Positions 18,501 through 26,973 of a stretch of 64,000 nt of DNA are shown piece after piece. Within the stretch, counting starts at the first letter, position 1. Each line of letters opens with the position of its first letter. This DNA comes from Phycisphaera sp. (GTDB taxonomy: Bacteria; Planctomycetota; Phycisphaerae; Phycisphaerales; SM1A02), in assembly GCA_016124975.1 (NCBI GenBank), contig WGMP01000035.1, positions 1-64,000 of the forward strand. Reading direction: 5' to 3'. The notes beneath the pieces are model-generated. The model was not told the DNA's origin and ran no database searches. It was given only the letters and a program-made list of their open reading frames with translations. The position numbers and the translations under genes are program-made.

Positions 18501-18847
18501 CCGCTTGCGAGCACCTTGATCGCGACGATGCGGTCGGTGCCGGGCTGACGCGCCTTGAGCACCACACCGCTCGCGCCGAGTCCGATCACGCCGAGCACCG
18601 CGTACTCGCCGATCTCGCTCGGAACCTCGATCGGCTGCTCCACCTCGTCGAGGATCTGCCCGAGGTCGACGAGCGTGCGCACCGTCGGCGCCCCGCTGCG
18701 GTCCAACTCGAGCATCGCGGCGAGCTCGCTCCGAAGCCACGGATCGGAGACGCCCGCCACGAAGCGCCCCGCGTCCTCCCGCGAGAGGTCGCGCGCCTCC
18801 TCGAAGAGGTCGGAGAGTCGCTGGAATCGGTCGCGGTCGTCGGTCAC
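15587..18847 (-). CDS. Serine/threonine protein kinase with TM segment and C-terminal WD40 repeats
   Basis: GASGVVLKAR, VIHRDLKPGNVLIG, DFGVSG, APE-like MSPEQF; TM AATAVAFAVLLGFLGYTLVLW; WD40-type C-terminus (SPDGGTLATGSIDGTIRLW). The ORF is open to 18994; GTG at 18847 chosen. Confidence 0.9.
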   Translation of the reverse strand: MTDDRDRFQRLSDLFEEARDLSREDAGRFVAGVSDPWLRSELAAMLELDRSGAPTVRTLVDLGQILDEVEQPIEVPSEIGEYAVLGVIGLGASGVVLKARQPGTDRIVAIKVLASGGWNPSALTRFRREIRLLGRLEHPGIARIYGAGSDTSTIPHRPYFVMEYIDGVSLTAWARDGADGSRRSPAEIVHAFAEIVDAIGHAHAAGVIHRDLKPGNVLIGRDGHPKLLDFGVSGLADAAGTLAGSVQAALTLAVRTGQESVVGTVPYMSPEQFEGAGSVDARSDLYALGVMLFECLAGRLPYPVERRSLPEAAALIREELPTTLGRVNRAFRGDLETVVSRLLEKDPDRRYQSAEELAADLRLYLSGKPTRTRPVSRLERARRFMRRYRGLIAATAVAFAVLLGFLGYTLVLWRESEQRGSELARALETSERLEYRRSIRDAEAALRAGVVLDSRRALSSVPKDRRGWEWRYLAARAGAESAVTPVPEMPIAIRTHGDFVLVGGLNGGVFRFESGRSEAASLAKGKASATEIAVSPDGRAFVVADAGEPTLPIRSTIDGALLRQLPLPFAGTTSVDWSADGARIAVAGSLGVAAVIDAATGEPVRSALRGFADVRRAEGLVRFLPDGNGIVIGCRASPHVVIHHDQSAAPIPLDLAGGVVERVGVARGRGGARVLVGLYNGEIAVFDARFGEPVRRIRAHDGALRTLEPGPGPFEFTSGATDGSIHVWDVDTGERVGAAVGAELQVRGVAHDAPRQELLSVGEDGFVRRWSISKAVREPVLREHRAWVYSLLYLDDDERREGTLVSGAGEAPAPDGRVIFWNLAGRSVERAAHPIGEGAVNIVWSLSADPKGGVAVASGRGIQFVSRDGAVTEFPLPTAPYCVAVVDGGERIAVRRFECADLELYDRTGALLQTIGLPSAVMGDMRSRQDGRTLLLSAGAALLRYRFEDGRLIEDRRVEFEGRITSLSPIEASDRVAVGFFGGDVALVDLGRSAGDEVLWRTLASPDDNVRVALSPDGARVASVGKGPLVRILDGSDGEQVLALGGHGDTVISIVFSPDGGTLATGSIDGTIRLWRAASSGFSFGE

Positions 18848-18953
18848 GGTGCTCTGGAGTTCGGGGATCGGCTCCGAGACAGGAAACAAGATCGAGCGGC
18901 GCAACCCTCGGTCGAGTGCTGGCGTTGTCTCGACCGGGCCATGCCGCGGATCC

Positions 18954-19526
18954 TCAGGCGCCGCCCGCGCCGCCCGCCCGCAGCTCCTTCGCAAGCCAGG
19001 CGCGGGCCATGCGCCAGTCGCCCTCGACGGTGGTCAGGGAGACTCCGATCACCGTCGCGATCTCCTCGTGGGTCAGGCCGCCGTAGATCTTCGCCTCGAC
19101 CACGCGCGCCTTGCGTGGGTCAAGCGCCTCGAGCCGCCGAAGCGCCTCCTCGACGATGAGCACATCGATCTCCGCAAGCCCAAGGTCGGGCGCGGCGACC
19201 CCGTCGCCAAGCTCGGCGGCGGTGCGACCGCCGTTGCGCTTGAGCGCGGCGCGCGCCTCCGCGTGGTTGACAAGGACCTGGCGCATCGCCGTGGCGGCGA
19301 CCGCGAGGAAGTGCGCGCGGTCGGTGAACGACCTCGGGTCGACCTTGGCGAGCTTCAGGAACGCCTCATGGACGAGCGCCGTCGGCTGCAGCGTGTGCGA
19401 GCCCTTCTGGCCACGCATGTAGCTTGCCGCCAGGCCGCGGAGTTCCGAATAGACCACCTCGACGAGGGGGACGGCCCTCCGCGGGCTCTCCGACTTCTCT
19501 TCTATGGCGTCGGGGTCCCCGCACAT
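18954..19526 (-). CDS. ECF-subfamily RNA polymerase sigma factor (TIGR02999-like)
   Basis: HTLQPTALVHEAFLKLAKVD...FLAVAATAMRQVLVNHAEARAALKRNG...LTHEEIATVIGVSLTTVEGDWRMARAWL. Confidence 0.9.
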   Translation of the reverse strand: MCGDPDAIEEKSESPRRAVPLVEVVYSELRGLAASYMRGQKGSHTLQPTALVHEAFLKLAKVDPRSFTDRAHFLAVAATAMRQVLVNHAEARAALKRNGGRTAAELGDGVAAPDLGLAEIDVLIVEEALRRLEALDPRKARVVEAKIYGGLTHEEIATVIGVSLTTVEGDWRMARAWLAKELRAGGAGGA

Positions 19527-19616
19527 CGGGGGCGATCCTAACCGAACGCAGCCCGCATCCCAAGCCTTTCGTGCGGGGCTTGGGCCTACCACGCGGGGCT
19601 TGGGCGGCTCGCACGC

Positions 19617-20918
19617 TCAACGGGCGGGCAGCACCACCCCGCTGCACGAACCAAACCCGATCCTCGGACGCCCTTCACGCTCGCAGAAGCCCTTGATGAG
19701 CACCTCGTCGCCGTCCTGCAGGAATCGGCGCTCCGCGCCGTCCCCAAGGGTGAGAGGCTCTGTGCCCCGCCAGGTGCGCTCGAGCAGGCAGCCCCGCGAC
19801 TCCTTCTCGGGGCCGGAGACGGTTCCCGACGCGAGGAGGTCGCCCGCGGCCATGTTGCAGCCGTTCGAGGCGTGGTGGGCCAGCATCTGCGCGGGCGTCC
19901 AGAACATGTCCTTGAAGGAGCCGCGCGAGATCAGCGTGGGCGCAATGCCTTCCGCGCGCATGCGCGCGCTCGAGATGAAGACCTCGAGCGTGATGTCGAC
20001 ATTGCGGCCGTCGGGGTCCGCGAGATACGGCAGCGTCTGCGGGTCGTCCGGGCCGCGCATCGGCCCGGCGACGAGGAACGGCTCGAGCGCTTCCGCCGTG
20101 ACCACCCACGCCGACACGGTCGTCGCGAAGTTCTTCGCGAGGAACGGCCCAAGCGGCTGGTACTCCCACTTCTGCACGTCGCGCGCCGACCAGTCGTTCA
20201 CGAGGCAGAAGCCGAAGATATGGCGCCACGCCTCGCGCACATCGATGCGCGAGCCGAGCTCGTTGCCTTCACCGACGAAGAAGCCGACCTCGAGCTCGTA
20301 GTCGAGGAGCTTCGACGGGCCGAAGGACGGCGGGCCGTCGTCGCTCGCCACGGTCTGGCCGCACGGCCGCACCACGGGCGTGCCCGAGACGACGATCGAG
20401 CTCGCGCGCCCGTGGTAGCCGATCGGCACATGCTTCCAGTTCGGAAGAAGCGGATTCGTGGGGCGGAACATCGAGCCCACGTTCGTCGCGTGGTGGAGCG
20501 ACGCGTAGAAGTCGGTGTAGTCGCCGATCGCGAACGGCAGCTCGGCGACCGCGTCCGCCGCGTCGCGTAGGAGCGGCTCGACGCGCGCACGCGCCGACGA
20601 ACCTTCCGCGAAGAGTCCCGCAAGCTCGCTGCGCAGGAGCGCGCGCACAGAGCGCGGCAGCTCCGCCACGAGGTTCAGGAACGGCGCATCGAGCGACTCC
20701 GCGAGGAACTCCTCGGACGCGAGCTCCTCGGAGAAGAGCCCCGCGCGCAGCGCTTCGCCGAGCGGAAGCACGCGCTCGCCGATGCGCACGGCGACGGCGC
20801 CCTCGACGATTCCGTAGGGAAGGTTCTGGATGGGGAAGTCGCCCGCGGGGTCGTTCGCGCCCGGCACCCAGCTGCGGAGCGCGGGATCGTTCGGGTCGAT
20901 GGTTGGGTTCGTCGTCAT
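19617..20918 (-). CDS. fahA: Fumarylacetoacetase
   Basis: NLPYGIV, DYTDFYASLHHATNVGSMFRPTNPLLPNWKHVPIGYHGRASSIVVSG, LDYELEVGFFVGEGNELG. Start ATG at 20918. Confidence 0.95.
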   Translation of the reverse strand: MTTNPTIDPNDPALRSWVPGANDPAGDFPIQNLPYGIVEGAVAVRIGERVLPLGEALRAGLFSEELASEEFLAESLDAPFLNLVAELPRSVRALLRSELAGLFAEGSSARARVEPLLRDAADAVAELPFAIGDYTDFYASLHHATNVGSMFRPTNPLLPNWKHVPIGYHGRASSIVVSGTPVVRPCGQTVASDDGPPSFGPSKLLDYELEVGFFVGEGNELGSRIDVREAWRHIFGFCLVNDWSARDVQKWEYQPLGPFLAKNFATTVSAWVVTAEALEPFLVAGPMRGPDDPQTLPYLADPDGRNVDITLEVFISSARMRAEGIAPTLISRGSFKDMFWTPAQMLAHHASNGCNMAAGDLLASGTVSGPEKESRGCLLERTWRGTEPLTLGDGAERRFLQDGDEVLIKGFCEREGRPRIGFGSCSGVVLPAR

Positions 20919-21862
20919 GAAGTCACCTCTTCTTGCGGCGCCGGCAGCAGGCCCAGCGCACGGAGATCGGCGATCGGCTCCTCGAAGGAGCACGAGCCGA
21001 AGCTGTGGGCGAAGCGCTCGCGCGCCTCCGCGATCTCGTCGAAGCGAAGCGCGCGCCGGCGCCACGCAAGGCCCGTCGGCCCGAACTCGAACGCCGCCGC
21101 GCGCTCCTCGACGAGCACCTGCTCGATCTCCGTCTCGGACATCGCGTCGTCCTGCCAGAGCAGGCACGCGGCGATGAAGACATTGAGGAACCCGAACTGC
21201 ATGCATCCGAGGTCGGCCGCGAGATGACGGCACGGATGGTGCAGCCCCGCCGTCGCCTTGAACGGAACCTCGGCCGCGCGGCAGACCTTGAGGAAGCGCG
21301 CCACCTGCGCGGGCGTCGGATGCGCGTCCGCGGTCAGGCCGCCCGTGCGGATCTTGGCGCCCGCATCGAGCGAGGCCATCGCGGCGACGAGCCCGCGCGG
21401 GTCCGCATCGGCGGGAATCTCGAAGTACGCGAAGATCTCGTCGGGCACATACTCGAGCGCGCGGTCGATCTCGTGCGCGGTCGAGGCCTTCGTCTCGATG
21501 GTGTCGATCGAGGCGCGGCCGTGGGCGCGGCTGAACTCGCGGTCCTCCATGCGGGCGTTGAAGCGCTCGATCCGCTCGAGGTCCGCCACGATCTGCCGGT
21601 CGGACGCGGGCGCGACCAGCACCGACATCGGCCACGGCTCCTCGCCCTCGGCGTCGGCGGTCTTGGGAAGCACGGGATCGGCCGCCTCCACGAACTCGGG
21701 GAAGCGCGTCACGGGCACGATCAGCCGCGCGAGCATCCAGCGGTCCGCGCCTCGGCGGTCGCGGGCGAAGTTCGCCACGGTGGTGCGCATGTCGAGCTTC
21801 GCGGGCGGAAAGAGCCCCGCGTAGTCGAGGACGGAATCGAGGAGGATGCGGACGGCGTGCAT
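20915..21862 (-). CDS. Conserved protein of unknown function, translationally coupled to fahA
   Basis: MHAVRILLDSVLDYAGLFPPAKLDMRTTVANFARDRRG...; ATGA overlap of its stop with the fahA start. Confidence 0.8.
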   Translation of the reverse strand: MHAVRILLDSVLDYAGLFPPAKLDMRTTVANFARDRRGADRWMLARLIVPVTRFPEFVEAADPVLPKTADAEGEEPWPMSVLVAPASDRQIVADLERIERFNARMEDREFSRAHGRASIDTIETKASTAHEIDRALEYVPDEIFAYFEIPADADPRGLVAAMASLDAGAKIRTGGLTADAHPTPAQVARFLKVCRAAEVPFKATAGLHHPCRHLAADLGCMQFGFLNVFIAACLLWQDDAMSETEIEQVLVEERAAAFEFGPTGLAWRRRALRFDEIAEARERFAHSFGSCSFEEPIADLRALGLLPAPQEEVTS

Positions 21863-22022
21863 GGCGGGCTCCGATGCCGCGTCGCCTCGGGTGGAATCCG
21901 AGCGGCGCGCGGGCCGTCGATTATGCCCGAATCGAAGCGGGCGCGCCCCGCGGGCGACTCCGCGGGTATCGTGCCTGCGCCTCGTTCGTCCGACCGAGTG
22001 GAACCGAGCCCGGGAGAACTCC

Positions 22023-24263
22023 GTGAGCACACGAAACCTGCGTCCATCGTCGCTTTCCCTGCGCGCATTCGCACTCTTCGCCGCCCTCGGGGCAGGCCTC
22101 CTCCTCGGCGTCCCCGCCGCGCGCGCGACCCAGGACGACGCCGCGCCCGCGCCGACGCGGATCGCCATCGCGGTGCCGGCGGTCGAGGCGCTTCCCGCTG
22201 TGGTTGAGAAGGTCGCGGGATACGGCCAGCGCAACGAGCTCGCCCAGATCCTCCAGGGCCTCGACGCGAAGCTCGCCGACGCGCTTCAGAACACGCGCAA
22301 GTTCGAGGTGCGCGCCCACGCCGAGCTTGCCAAGATCATCGGCGAGCAGCAGGCGCAGGACTCGGGCAACTTCGATCTCTCCGACCCCGCGCGCGCGAAG
22401 CCCTTCCAACTGGCGGGGATTCCCTACCTCGCCCTCGTCCAGATCGACGACTTCCAGGATCAGGTGCAGACGGCTCGCTTCGAGGGCGTCGGGCAGCAGG
22501 CGACGCGCCGGCAGATCCGCCTGAGCGCCGTGTGCCGCGTGTTCGACGCGACGCGCGGAACGCTCCTTGAGTCGGCGCGCGTCACGCTCAGCGACTTCGA
22601 CTTCAAGAACAACCCGCAGTATGTCGTCGACCAGAAGGGCGGCGACCTGACAGAAGCCGTCGTCAACGTGATCGCCGACAAGATGGCGAACCGCATCGCG
22701 CAGAAGATCACCGACACCGTGTTCCCAGCCAAGGTGCTCGTCGTGCGCGACGGCGTGGTCACGCTGAACCGCGGCGAAGGCACCGACATCGCCGTCGGCG
22801 AGATCTGGGAGGTCTTTGCGCAAGGCGAGGCGCTCATCGACCCGGACACCGGCGAGAACCTCGGCGCAGAGGAGGTCGCGGTCGGGTTCGTGCGGGTGAT
22901 CTCGGTCGCTCCGAAGTTCTCGCGCGCCGAGATCTGCGGGCTCGATCGCGGCATCGCCCGCAACTCGATCCTGCGCAAGACGACGCGGTCGAGCTGCGAC
23001 GACGCGGGCGCCGCCCGAATGTACATGCCCGTACTGCCGCAAGACGACGCAGCGCCCCCGCTGCGTGGCGGGCGCCGCGATGGCGATGGGCCGCCCGTGC
23101 CTCCCGCGCAGGCTGCCCCTGCTGCGCGCGGCGCGCAATCCGCGGAAGCCGAGGCAATCGAGTCAGGCGAGTCGCCGCGATACACCGCGGCGATCTTCGT
23201 TCGGAGCCGCGAGAAGCGCCTCGACGACGAGCGGCTCGGCGCGTTCGAGGACTATCTCGTCGGCGAGCTCGACGGCGCGTGCTTCCGCGTGATGAGCCGC
23301 GAGGACACCGTGAACGCCGTCGCGAAGTATGCGCGCGAAGGGGCAAACGCGGGCTCGGGGCGCGTCCTCGCCGACGCGGATCTTGACAAGCTGCTTTCGG
23401 ACCAGTCCTCCGCGGTCGCGCTCGCGAGGTCGATGGGCGCCGACTATGTGCTCATCGCCTCGATCACCGCGCTCTCGATCGACCGACGCACGCTGAACGA
23501 CCCCGCGCGCGGCGTGCGCAGCGATGTTGAGAGCTACCGCCTCGACGCCTCGTACAGGATCCTCGGCCGCGCCGAGGGCGCCGCGGTCGCATCGGGCGTC
23601 GCGAGCGCAAGCGACGCGATCCGCCAGGGCGCGGGCCTCGCGGTCGAGCGAGATATGGTCTCGGAAGTGCTTCGCACAAGCGCGTCGAAGATGGCGGCCG
23701 CCATGCGCAAGCGCTGCGAGCGCACGCCGCTGCCCGCGCCGGAAGCCCTCGTGCGGGTTCCGCTGCAGATCGACGCGGTCTCCTCCGAGCTCTCGATTCC
23801 CGAGATCGTCCGCGACGCCTCGGGCGCGCTCGTCGTCTCGGGCGGGACCTACCGAATCGCCCCGACGGACTTCCTCGTCGAGATCGACGGCGTCGTCGCG
23901 GGCTCGACGCCAGCGGCCATCGAGGCCGTGAAGGGGCTGCGCAAGCTGCGCGTCACGCGCCCCGACTTCGAGCCCTTCGAGGCGACCATCAACGCGCAGG
24001 CGGGCACGGGCCCGATCAGGGTGCCGATGCGGCTCAACGCCGAGGGGCTCGCGCGCGTCAAGGAGATGAGCGCGTTCTTCTCGAGCCTGAAGCGCGAGGA
24101 GCGGCTCACCGAGGCGCAGGCGTCCGTGCTCGAGGGCTTCGCGGCCTTCCTCGGCAACTCGAAGCACTCGGTCGAGGAGCGCACCGACATCAAGGTCGAC
24201 ACGAAGGAAGCGCCCGTCTTCGAGAACAACAGCTTCTGGCAGGGCCTGCCGTGGGTGCGCTGA
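22023..24263 (+). CDS. Secreted CsgG/LpoB-like (COG3417-type) protein with C-terminal PEGA-like segment
   Basis: Signal peptide; AELAKIIGEQQAQDSGNFDLSDPARAKPFQLAGIPYLALVQIDDF resembles CsgG-like domains; second related segment (AIFVRSREKRLDD...); PEGA-like YRIAPTDFLVEIDGVVAGSTPAAIEAVKGLRKLRVTRPDFEPF. GTG start. Confidence 0.65.
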   Translation: MSTRNLRPSSLSLRAFALFAALGAGLLLGVPAARATQDDAAPAPTRIAIAVPAVEALPAVVEKVAGYGQRNELAQILQGLDAKLADALQNTRKFEVRAHAELAKIIGEQQAQDSGNFDLSDPARAKPFQLAGIPYLALVQIDDFQDQVQTARFEGVGQQATRRQIRLSAVCRVFDATRGTLLESARVTLSDFDFKNNPQYVVDQKGGDLTEAVVNVIADKMANRIAQKITDTVFPAKVLVVRDGVVTLNRGEGTDIAVGEIWEVFAQGEALIDPDTGENLGAEEVAVGFVRVISVAPKFSRAEICGLDRGIARNSILRKTTRSSCDDAGAARMYMPVLPQDDAAPPLRGGRRDGDGPPVPPAQAAPAARGAQSAEAEAIESGESPRYTAAIFVRSREKRLDDERLGAFEDYLVGELDGACFRVMSREDTVNAVAKYAREGANAGSGRVLADADLDKLLSDQSSAVALARSMGADYVLIASITALSIDRRTLNDPARGVRSDVESYRLDASYRILGRAEGAAVASGVASASDAIRQGAGLAVERDMVSEVLRTSASKMAAAMRKRCERTPLPAPEALVRVPLQIDAVSSELSIPEIVRDASGALVVSGGTYRIAPTDFLVEIDGVVAGSTPAAIEAVKGLRKLRVTRPDFEPFEATINAQAGTGPIRVPMRLNAEGLARVKEMSAFFSSLKREERLTEAQASVLEGFAAFLGNSKHSVEERTDIKVDTKEAPVFENNSFWQGLPWVR

Positions 24264-25720
24264 CGCGGGGCCGACGGCTCGCGCGCGGCTGCGCCCCGTG
24301 CGCGATCGCGGCCGCGCTTCTCGCGGGCTGCTCGCATCAGGAGCGCATGCGGCCCGTCATCGAGCGCTACGAGCTTGGCGACTATGCGCGCGCCGCCGAG
24401 GCGATCGCGCCGCTCCTCGAGGACAGGCGCGAGAGCGAGAAGGACCGCACGCTCTACGAACTCGAGGCGGGCAGCGTCTTCGCGGCGGCGGGCGACCTCG
24501 CGCGCTCGATCGAGGCTTTCGCAGCAGCGGACGAGCGCATGTGGCCCTATCTCGACGAGTCGCCCGAGGTGCGCATCTCGGAAGAGGCGGCGGCGATCCT
24601 CACGAACCAGACGGTGATCACCTATCGCGGCCGCACCTACGACCGCATCATGTGCTGCACCTACCAGGCGCTGAACCACCTCGCGGCGGGTGAACTCGAT
24701 GCGGCGGGCGTGATGCTGCGGCGCGCCTACGAATGGCAGCGCGACGCGACGGAGAAGAACGCCGCGGAGATCGAGGAACTCGAGAAGCAGGCCGACGCAG
24801 CAGCGCAGGAGAAGGGCTACGACGCGAAGGCCGCGATGTCGGATGCAGGCGTCAAGAGCGGCCTCGACTCGGCGTATGGTCCGCTGCGCGAGATGCAGGG
24901 CTACGCGGACTTCGCGGTTCCGTACTCGACCTATCTGCAGGCGCTTCAGCTGCAGCTGACGGGTCGCGCGGATGCGCTCGCGCAGGCCACGGTCGCGTTC
25001 CGCCGCACGGCGGGCATGCTCTCCGAGGAGGACAGGCTCTACGCCGAGCTCGACGCCCAGCTGGCAGAGTCGGCGGCGTCGGGCGCCCCGCTCGCGCCCG
25101 CTGTCCATGTCATCGTCGAGTCGGGAAGCGGACCGTGGCTCGACGAGTTCCGCCTCGACATCCCGCTCTTCATCCGGCAGGTGCCGTACGTCGGGATCGC
25201 GCTTCCCGTCCTCAAGTTCAAGGAAGGCGCCGCGGGTGCCTTCACGGTCCGCGCAGGCGGCGAGGCCTATCCCTCGCGCGTCCTCACCGACATGGACCGC
25301 GTGGTCGCGGACGAGTTCAACCGCAGGCTGCCCGCGATCGTGACCTTGACGATCGTCTCGAGCGCGACCAAAGCCATCGCGACCTACCTCGCCCAGCAGG
25401 CCGTGTACGAGCAGAACCCCGACGCTGCGTGGGTCGTGGCCATCGCGGGCGCGCTCTACCAGGTCGGGACGAACAGCGCCGACCTCCGCATCTGGCTCAC
25501 GCTTCCGAAGCGCGTCCTCTATGCGCGCCTGCCTGCGCCTTCGGACGGATCGCTCGAGATCGACCTCGAGGGTGGCCAGCGGATCGGCCCGATCTCGGTG
25601 GAATCAAACGGCGCGACCATCGTCCATGTGCGGGCGCCTCGCGCAGGCGTGGCCCCCGCGGTGCGTACCATGCGCTTCCCGTCCGCGCAGGGCGCCGTCG
25701 CGACCCGTTCCCGAACCTGA
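24251..25720 (+). CDS. COG3014-like lipoprotein
   Basis: Lipobox LLAGCSHQ; RYELGDYARAAEAIAPL...LYELEAGSVFAAAGDL...FEDYLN-like region; next to YcfL/LpoB-like genes. Confidence 0.6.
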   Translation: MGALTRGRRLARGCAPCAIAAALLAGCSHQERMRPVIERYELGDYARAAEAIAPLLEDRRESEKDRTLYELEAGSVFAAAGDLARSIEAFAAADERMWPYLDESPEVRISEEAAAILTNQTVITYRGRTYDRIMCCTYQALNHLAAGELDAAGVMLRRAYEWQRDATEKNAAEIEELEKQADAAAQEKGYDAKAAMSDAGVKSGLDSAYGPLREMQGYADFAVPYSTYLQALQLQLTGRADALAQATVAFRRTAGMLSEEDRLYAELDAQLAESAASGAPLAPAVHVIVESGSGPWLDEFRLDIPLFIRQVPYVGIALPVLKFKEGAAGAFTVRAGGEAYPSRVLTDMDRVVADEFNRRLPAIVTLTIVSSATKAIATYLAQQAVYEQNPDAAWVVAIAGALYQVGTNSADLRIWLTLPKRVLYARLPAPSDGSLEIDLEGGQRIGPISVESNGATIVHVRAPRAGVAPAVRTMRFPSAQGAVATRSRT

Positions 25721-25746
25721 TGCCGACCGCCACGATGGAGAGATTC

Positions 25747-26190
25747 ATGCAGACCACCACATCGAACCGCGCCGCCCGTCACGCCCTCTCGCTCGCAACG
25801 GCCTCTACGGTGCTGTTCCTCGCCGGGTGCAACACCGCCAACACGACGCGCCCGACGGGGCCCGCGGGCGCGGATGGAACCGTCCCCTACCAGCAGATCG
25901 TGACGAACGGCTGGCTCAAGTACAAGGCGAACATAGTCGGCGTGCGCGAAGGCACCGTGAACGGCGACATGAAGCGCGTCGCGGTCGATGTCTACAGCGA
26001 CCAGCTCACGACGCAGCGCTTCAGCTATCGGTTCGACTGGACCGATGCGGGCGGCATGCCCGTCGCGAGCGCGACGAGCTCGATGACGAGCGTCACGATC
26101 AAGCCGAAGGAGACGATCACGCTGACTTCGGTCGCGCCGTCGCCCGCGGCGGTCGAGTGGCGGCTGACCTTCCTCGACGCCCAGTACTGA
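25747..26190 (+). CDS. YcfL family (DUF1425) lipoprotein
   Basis: Lipobox LFLAGCNT; DQLTTQRFSYRFDWTDAGGMPV...SVTIKPKETITLTSVAPSPAAVEWRLTF. Confidence 0.75.
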   Translation: MQTTTSNRAARHALSLATASTVLFLAGCNTANTTRPTGPAGADGTVPYQQIVTNGWLKYKANIVGVREGTVNGDMKRVAVDVYSDQLTTQRFSYRFDWTDAGGMPVASATSSMTSVTIKPKETITLTSVAPSPAAVEWRLTFLDAQY

Positions 26191-26275
26191 CGCAGCGCGC
26201 GGAGCGAGACCGCTCCGCGCACACGGCCTCTCCTCGCACCATCGCCCGCATCACGACTTTCCGACGAGACACACC

Positions 26276-26896
26276 ATGACGACCTCGCTCCGCAGCATCG
26301 CGCTCTTCACGGCAACCGTTCCGCTCGCGCTCTCCATCGGCCTCGGCGGCTGCCAGAAGGCGCAGTACGTCGACCCGAAGGGGAACGATCTCATCGTCAG
26401 CGTCGACCGCATGAACATCCAGGACTGGAACCTGCTCGCCGACCAGGTCGTGGCCTCGATGGTCAACTCGGGCGTGCTCTCGCGGCTTCCGAACCAGCCT
26501 GCGGGGATCCTGCTGAACCCCGTCATCAACACGACCACCCAGCAGTTCGACACCGATGCGATCATGAAGAAGATCCGCATCGCGCTCCTGCAGACGGGCC
26601 GCGCGGAGGTGATCATGACCGCGGGCCCGGGCGGCCGCGCGGAGGACCCGATCGCGAAGGATGCGCAGGCCCTCAAGGACTTCCAGTCGGGCCGCGACAA
26701 CCAGATCAACATGCAGAACGTGCCCGACGCGACGCTGACTGCGAAGCTGCTCGAGGACCGCGCACGCTCGGGCAGCACGCGGCAGATCGCCTATGTGCTG
26801 CAGATGAGCCTGACCAACACCAACACGGGCCGTGCGGTGTGGGAAGGCGAGGCGCAGGTCGTGAAGCAGGGTGCGCGCTCGAGCGTCGGGTTCTGA
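26276..26896 (+). CDS. lpoB: Penicillin-binding protein activator LpoB-like lipoprotein
   Basis: Lipobox GLGGCQK; SVDRMNIQDWNLLADQVVASMVNSGVL, LLNPVINTTTQQFDTDAIMKKIRIALLQTGRAEV; adjacent to a YcfL-like gene, as ycfL-lpoB are in enterobacteria. Confidence 0.75.
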   Translation: MTTSLRSIALFTATVPLALSIGLGGCQKAQYVDPKGNDLIVSVDRMNIQDWNLLADQVVASMVNSGVLSRLPNQPAGILLNPVINTTTQQFDTDAIMKKIRIALLQTGRAEVIMTAGPGGRAEDPIAKDAQALKDFQSGRDNQINMQNVPDATLTAKLLEDRARSGSTRQIAYVLQMSLTNTNTGRAVWEGEAQVVKQGARSSVGF

Positions 26897-26969
26897 CGCG
26901 CGGGTTCTGAGGCGTGTGTTCTGAGGCGTGTGTTCTGATCGCGGTCCCTGATCGCGGTCCCTGATCGCA
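26891..26969 (+). repeat. Short tandem repeats (14-bp gaggcgtgtgttct x2; 13-bp gatcgcggtccct x2)
   Basis: Read directly between the lpoB-like stop and the convergent ORF. Confidence 0.7.
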
Positions 26970-26973
26970 TGGA

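Noticed and set aside
17360-19159. 599-aa plus-strand ORF opposite the kinase and sigma factor
   Set aside because: Antisense to genes with unmistakable kinase and sigma motifs.
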